A DNA stretch of 64,000 nucleotides, taken from Phyllostachys edulis. Taxonomy: Eukaryota > Streptophyta > Magnoliopsida > Poales > Poaceae. The position numbers and the translations under genes were made by a program. Each line of letters begins with the position of its first letter. Position 1 is the first letter of the stretch. The stretch spans positions 5,706,834 to 5,770,833 of the forward strand of contig CM070561.1 of NCBI GenBank assembly GCA_036346405.1. Reading direction: 5' to 3'. Shown in pieces: positions 58,600-64,000 of the stretch. The notes beneath the pieces are model-generated. The model did not search any database. It saw nothing but the letters and a program-made list of their open reading frames with translations, and had not been told where the DNA came from.

Positions 58600-59555
58600 A
58601 TTTTGCTGATTGTTTCTTGGATTTGGGTTGGCTAGTGCAGGATTGCGAAAGTTCTAAGCAACTGGACAAGGTGCTGATATTGGTGTAGGTGCCCTGGAAG
58701 AGTTCTGCGGTGGAAAACGATTAAACTGTTGCGGAACCATTCTTGCTCTCTACTGTAACGGGTGACTTCCCTGCTAAGCCATCCTGCGTTTGCGATTGTC
58801 TTCTAGTTCATTGCGTTTGTCTTCAAGAACCAACGCCTTGTTAACCAATTCTTGGAAATCTAGAAAGGTATGGGCAAGCAGACTGACTTGCAGTCCAGTG
58901 TTCAATCCCTTCAAGAAGCGACTCTAGCGAGCTTTGTTGATGGCGACATCCTCTACAGCATAGCGAGCTAGTTGAGAAAACTTATTGAGATAGTCGGTCA
59001 CTGACATAGCCCCCTTACTTGAGAGCGCGGAACTCATCCTTCTTCAAATCAATTATCCTTTTCGGCACATAGTACTAACGGAAGGCTGTGGAAAACTCTT
59101 CCCAAGTAATATTCTGCAGCATCTCAGGCATTGCACAAGGCAGCGATACCTTCCATTTGGTGAGTGGCGTACATGACCTTCTCATGGTCACTGCATTGAG
59201 TGATCAGCAGTTTCCTCTCAACGACACGAGGCCAATCATCGGCCTCAACTGGTGATACATGTCCAGAAAAGGTTGGTGGACGAGTCCTCATGAATTCAGT
59301 AAGTTTGGATGGTCCATGGTGTCCAGGAGCGACTGAGGCTCCGTCGTGCTGATTGTTGTTGTTCTGATTGCTCATATTCTGAATTTGATTCATCATGGTG
59401 TACATCATTTTTGTCTGGGCTGCCATGAAAGCTCCAAAATTCTCTAGATCGATTGGGGCTGCTTGTGGCGGTACTACTCCTACGGGGGTCTATTCATTTT
59501 CTTCTGATCCCTGAGTTCCGGATCCACTTGCAGCAGCATGACGAATCTGAACCAT
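58600..59555 (-). pseudogene. Gypsy gag, broken
   Basis: Likely start at 59555 (MVQIRHAAASGSG). An early stop follows after about 20 codons, then an open piece 59426-59124 with the gag domain FMRTRPPTFSGHVSP, VVERKLLITQC and KVMYATHQMEG. Past 59120 the frame is disrupted down to the zinc knuckle near 58590. Gag forms the virus-like particle of the element. Confidence 0.88.
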
Positions 59556-59741
59556 CTGGTTTTAGCTCTATGGGTTAGATAAGGTAGCAAGCATAAGATG
59601 AGTTAAGAACTACTCGAGGGGATAGATTAAACCCAACAAACACAACTTCAAGAAAACCAATTGAAATACTTTTATTCATAGGGTCTTAGCATGGCTGCAA
59701 CAAATGCCTAAGGGCCTTTGCAGCTCATACTCGCACACACT

Positions 59742-61021
59742 TTTGGTTGACTGGGTCTACCGAGGGAATGGATTTGGGTTAGGTGGACCGTGCCACACAT
59801 GCGTACACGAGGGCGCTGACGTGACGCCACGCGTGCACACACGAGACATGGGCGCTGAGTTGGCTAGCTGACCGAGAAGCCACGTCAGATCGACGGCAAC
59901 TGGCACTGGACCTGATGGTCGACGGTGAACGGCGGTGATCTACCGGCGGTGAGTGGTACTAGGAGATAGCCAAGGCTATTGCACACCTGGTGAGCTACTT
60001 CTGGGTGGTCGGGGTTAACTGAGGTGGTCGGCGGCGAGCTTTTGGCGGTGGAGTCCTTCGACTTTTGTCAGACGGGGACTCGGGTGATGCTCTAGCGACG
60101 GGAAAAGGCTCTAGAGATAGCCCAAGTGATGGAGAAGACGACGGTGTACTCCATGGAGGCGGGGCGTCAACGGCGGCGGAGAAATCCGAAGAATTCAAGC
60201 TCCGGCGAAAAACCCTAGATGATGGATTACGGTGACACTAGGGCTCTAGAGGGGCGGGGGCTTGAGGGGTTTTGTTGCTGGCGGCGATGCGATGCCGAGG
60301 GTGCCTTTTATAGGCCCCGGGCGTGCACGAGGTGGCGTATAGGCGGTGGAGTTCAAAGGAGCCCGAAACGAAAATGCTAGGATTTCGGGGATAGAAAGGG
60401 ATTCGGGGATGATACGATCTGGATTTGGTTGCGGTAGGGATAGGGCTTCTAGAATATGGGGTCCACACGAAGAATTAGGGCAATCTAAGCTATTGTTGGA
60501 CGGAGCTTCGAAGTCATCCATGGCGGACACGGCCACGCTCGCACGAAGAAGAAACCGAGTCGGAGACGATGATCCGGCGGGACCCACCTGTCAGTGAATG
60601 CCAAACGCGAACGCGCGCGGGCGAGTGGGCTGGCTTGAACCCACGCGCGATTGGGCCACTTCGCGGGCCACGCGCGCGGAAAAAGGATTGGGCCAGAGAG
60701 AATTCAGCCCGGGAACAGTTCTGAGATTTTTAATAGCTTTTCTATTTTAGAAAATAACAGAAATTCCAAATGGCAATAGAAAATAGCAAATGAACTTGAA
60801 AAAAAATTCTAGAAAACCCTAGAAAATATATCCAAGCACCTAGAGTCTAAATAAAATAGTTTTGACCATTGTTGATGTTGACTTTAATCATATTAAATTG
60901 TTTTGATATCCAAAATCCATGTTTAAGCTTTTGAATTAAATTCAAATAAAATCAAATTGTGAATTTTCTCCCTACTAACTATTCGAAAGATTTTTAAAGC
61001 TCAGAAAATTAGGATGTTACA
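59742..61021 (-). repeat. 5-prime LTR of the gypsy element, shortened
   Basis: Begins on minus with TGTAACATCC at 61021. It aligns with 53795-55032 but ends at 59742, so about 1.9 kb of its 3-prime part and the primer-binding site are deleted. It retains a TATA-containing segment absent from the other LTR. The leader left of it (59556-59741) has no primer-binding site that I could recognise. Confidence 0.88.
60304..60312 (-). promoter_or_regulatory. TATA box of the gypsy 5-prime LTR
   Basis: On minus TATAAAAGG, in a GGGCC-TATAAAAGG-CACC context. It lies in a segment of about 37 bp present here and missing at the matching place in the 3-prime LTR (near 54344). It would drive transcription leftward into gag. 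Confidence 0.75.
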
Positions 61022-61026
61022 CCATG

Positions 61027-61754
61027 CGGCAATAGGGTATGTGGCGGGCGAGGAGGGCCAGGGCCGTGCGATAGGAGACTATTTTTGAAGAAAAAAAAAT
61101 CGCGATAGCTATTCTTGCTAATGCAAGACGAAAATGTTTCATTTCCGCCAAGAATTCAAAAGGTCGTGAGCTGAGCCAGGATTGCGTGTCAGGGGCCGTC
61201 AGATTTTCCCTACTGTGTCGCTCGTTTGTTGGTGTTTTGTCGCTCGTTCGTTTGTTGGTGTTTTGTCGCTCGTTTGTTGGAGTTGATGGGAAAAAAACTA
61301 AAAAGAGGAGCTAAGACGTGGCGGCGCAAGCTGCGGATGGCGTGGGATCAGGCGGGACTGGCTCCTCACTCGGCCTGCCAGGCGTGCTGGCCGCCCAGTT
61401 TGCTCCACCCACATGTCCCCTCGCGGACCAACATGTCCAGTCTCACCGTGTCCCAGTTGAAGAATGAGGCGTTTTCCTCCAGGAATGAGCGACCTAGTTT
61501 CCTTTCGCCGCGCGTGGCCTCGTGGCCGGGAATTAGCCCACGCTGGGAGTGGGATCTCTTGCCGCCGGCCGAGATGGCTCCGTGGGTCCGACGCGAGTCG
61601 TTCGGCACACAGGCCGTACTCACTGATGCACATCTCGCGGGCCGCAGATGCAGCTTACGGCCTACACAAAACTGACCGTTGTTTTTGTTTTCACGATATA
61701 GCCATGCAATGTTCTACCGATCATCACGTTGCCCCCTCTCCCTCCTTGTTTTCA
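61027..61754. other. Flank of the gypsy element; unassigned open frame
   Basis: Contains the second half of the GC-palindrome repeat (to about 61108) and a 25-27 bp tandem repeat GTCGCTCGTTTGTTGGTGTT, three copies at 61216-61282. A GC-richer stretch of about 450 bp is open on both strands (for example 61226-61675 on plus). No protein family is recognised, and I do not call a gene. The phrase TTTTCACG-TATAGCCATG occurs twice (61687 and 61749). Confidence 0.4.
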
Positions 61755-64000
61755 CGGTATAGCCATGTAGTGTATTTTGAGCTAGTCCTATGATCAGTAG
61801 GTAGCTCATACATTACTGTTATCGGTAAATATCATATTTATACAAACACATACATAAAAAGTACTTAATTATTACAACACATGGTAAATAGACCTTATGG
61901 ATAAAAGTTTACAGGACAAGACGATAGGCCAATAAGTTCAGAGTCAAATAGTAGCAATGGAACATAAATGGAAAGAGTGGGGTCTCCATACATTACCATA
62001 GGCAACCGATCGGGGTTAGGACCTAGTTACCACCGTCTTCATTATTACCATAGCTGGATGCATAGAAGTATCCATACACTAGGTCTTCGGCTCCATATTC
62101 TAAATCCACATATTTGAGCAACCATGACTACAAAGGCACTCAGCAAGCCCTTACCGCAAATGCAAGTTTCTAGATGCAAGGCTTACGACAGGAGGGGTTG
62201 TATGTTTATTTTAGCACAAAACCTGTTTGCTCAAATACTATAATTATTTGTCAAACCTATGACTTAGCATGTTTAAATTTAATATTAAAGTTTCATTTGT
62301 GTAAGCAGTTATTATCTTGACCATGCTTAACCAGCATGATCTACATCCCGGTGACCATGCTTAACCAACATATCACAAATCCCAGCGGTCATGCTTAACC
62401 AGCATATCAACCAGCGAACATGCTTAACCAGCATGTCCCAACGACCATGCTTAACTAGCATGTCGCAAACCCGAGATTCCAACGACCATGCTTAACCAGC
62501 ATGTCGCAGATCACAATCACCATGTTTACCCACTATGTTTTAATTCACAATTTTAATTTAATAAAATAAACCAGTGTGACTTTCTTCACAATGCATGTGA
62601 CTGAGGGCACGTCTATTCGAATAGATTTAAACACTTTGAAAAGATTATACATATTTACCCACAAGAGATAATCAATTTATAATGTTCGTCTCATATACTT
62701 CCATAGGTGTCCGACTAAGTAATTATCACAAGGCTTTTCCAATACCCAGTCCCGACACTAGACCCGCTCTGATGGAAAAGCCCCTCAACACTAGGAGAAT
62801 GACCATTACAAGGCACCCCCAGAATGCCCTTAACGTGGAAGATTTTCAATGAGGGACTCTCCATTGTTATGGAGTCACGACCCTTCTCCATGCATAAGTA
62901 ACCAGGGGCGCGGGTTTTCATGCCAACAATTAAGTAAAGTAATGGACTAGATATATCACATACTAGACTTATGGTAGCACAACTTAATAGTTTGGAATGC
63001 GACACATGATTCGGTCCTTAATCGACTTAGGCAAGACAAACCACAAACCCTTGTGTGCACACTGTACGGCTATACAAATCTCAACCAACTACTTGCCCAA
63101 GTCTCCACCATTTATAAATACATTTTCCTATTTCTAGTGGTAACCCATGTTACCACACCATGATTCAATTGTATCCAAGTTCTCGTCATGGCAATGTTTG
63201 TGCCCTATTCAGGTTCAATTACTAAGCAATGTCTAAACACAGCAAATAATCATTTTTGTTTAACCAATGAAAGTCTGTACTCATGTAATAATTATCCTTA
63301 AGGTGACAAGGTATAAGAGTTATCAACAATCAAGGAGGGGAATAATAATAATAAATCTTTGGCATAGCTAGGTATCAATCTTTAACATAGCATTTCATAA
63401 ATAATAATAAGCATGAAAGTAATACTTTGCATTTGAAATGTAGGTTCAACATGATCAATAGTAAGGATTTGCCTTGATCAAATGTGGATGAGTCTTGGTC
63501 TTGGCTTGAAGCAGTGATGAAGTCTTCAATGATGTTTGAATCTATTTAACGCAAAAACGACTACTTCGAATAAATGCTTATAACACAAATAAATTCAAAT
63601 TAAATTCACATGAACTCCAAAAATTATTATTTTGGTACTGTTGGGAAGATTTTGAATTTATATGAGTTTAGAAACTAAAATCAAATCATTTGGATCAGTG
63701 CTCTAAAAATAGGTCTACTAGGTTGTATACTTGGTCGTATACAAGTAACAGGTGCCCTACCTGTTAGCCGGTTATACCGCATAATAGGCTGACTATGCCG
63801 TATAATCACTACTAGGTTGGGTGACCTGTCGAGTACCTGTTACCGATTTTTAGAACCTTGATTTGGATTTAAAACGAGGGATAATGCGCACTCCAAAGTT
63901 TGACTCGAGAGAAATTCCCAAAAATCTGAAATCTCCGACAGGTGGGGTCCACTGGACTTTTCATTTTCTTTTTATTAAAGAAATCATCTGTGACTGACGG
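61755..64000 (-). repeat. Partial Ty3/gypsy LTR running off the window
   Basis: The left edge GTATTTTGAGCTAGTCCTATG is the reverse of a phrase near the end of the LTR at 20505-24652. Further on come CTTATGGATAAAAG, the ATTCGAATAG motif at 62612-62621 followed by TTTAAACACT, and the GACAGGTGGGGTCCACTGG phrase at 63938, typical of the GC-rich part. Orientation minus. The start of the LTR lies beyond 64000. No coding sequence. Confidence 0.75.
62308..62545. repeat. ACCATGCTTAACCAGCATGTC minisatellite inside an LTR
   Basis: Seven to eight units of 25-40 bp, each containing the palindrome CATGCTTAACCAGCATG or a one-base variant (62319, 62348, 62388, 62418, 62444, 62486, 62520). Confidence 0.92.

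Larger units (their letters stand above)
51842..61021 (-). mobile_element. Ty3/gypsy chromovirus (Tekay/Del-like), TSD CCATG, inactive
   Basis: Starts TGTCGGGACCC and ends TTAGGATGTTACA on plus, flanked by CCATG at 51837-51841 and 61022-61026. Gag, protease, RT, RNase H, integrase and chromodomain lie on minus between a full 3-prime LTR (51842-55032) and a shortened 5-prime LTR (59742-61021). All coding domains have stops or frame breaks, and three catalytic aspartates are substituted. The chromodomain places it among chromoviruses. Confidence 0.95.

Noticed and set aside
61226..61675. 149-codon plus-strand frame
   Set aside because: Starts in a tandem repeat, has competing antisense frames and no recognised domain; left as unassigned.
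1..64000. tRNA and rRNA genes
   Set aside because: No stretch with tRNA A/B boxes and cloverleaf arms, or rRNA-like sequence, was noticed by eye; a tRNA scan would be decisive.

Overview
The window is nuclear DNA of a grass (Poaceae). Introns are plant GT-AG type, and the recognisable host genes are a PIP2 aquaporin, a plant SR splicing factor, and fragments of a KNOX homeobox gene and of PUR5. The repeats are the usual grass set: PIF/Harbinger, CACTA, Ty1/copia, Ty3/gypsy chromovirus, long solo LTRs and an endogenous pararetrovirus. The species cannot be named from the sequence alone. Everything below was read by eye, so boundaries marked approximate should be treated as such.

Layout. 1-2790: upstream DNA of a PIP2 gene, with no recognised gene. 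2793-8177: a PIF/Harbinger transposon (TSD TAT) carrying a broken transposase and a broken Myb/SANT-like partner gene. It sits exactly at the TATA box of the PIP2 gene at 8313-9202, which itself has a one-base frameshift. 11417-20504: an endogenous pararetrovirus block (family Caulimoviridae) with movement-protein, coat-protein and zinc-knuckle remnants on the minus strand and its leader repeated in inverted orientation. A CACTA transposon (12603-17120, TSD CTT) has jumped into the coat-protein region. 20505-25376: two opposed pieces of long Ty3/gypsy LTRs. 25377-27190: minisatellites around a truncated CACTA that carries a captured KNOX fragment. 27240-29672: more LTR pieces. 29673-34750: the one apparently intact host gene, an SF2/ASF-like SR protein with ten coding exons or more.

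35111-49692 is one old Ty1/copia element, minus strand, shattered by later insertions: an LTR (37574-40289), a gypsy-like fragment with a Transposase_28-type ORF (about 40861-46250), which itself contains a solo LTR (41434-45023, TSD CCAGT), which contains another solo LTR (42507-44481, TSD GCATT), and a separate solo LTR (46987-49392, TSD TATTC). The copia protease end abuts a dead fragment of PUR5 (49695-50155). 51842-61021 is a Ty3/gypsy chromovirus (TSD CCATG), gag to chromodomain, with its 5-prime LTR shortened and catalytic aspartates lost. It lies inside a GC-rich palindromic repeat. 61755-64000 is part of another gypsy LTR that runs off the window.

Only the SR gene looks functional. 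Four host-gene sequences (PIP2, KNOX, PUR5, SR) are embedded in transposons, and three of these are broken. No CRISPR array, rRNA or tRNA gene was seen, and no new enzymatic system. The noteworthy biology is the way transposons have dissected, captured and silenced host and viral genes.
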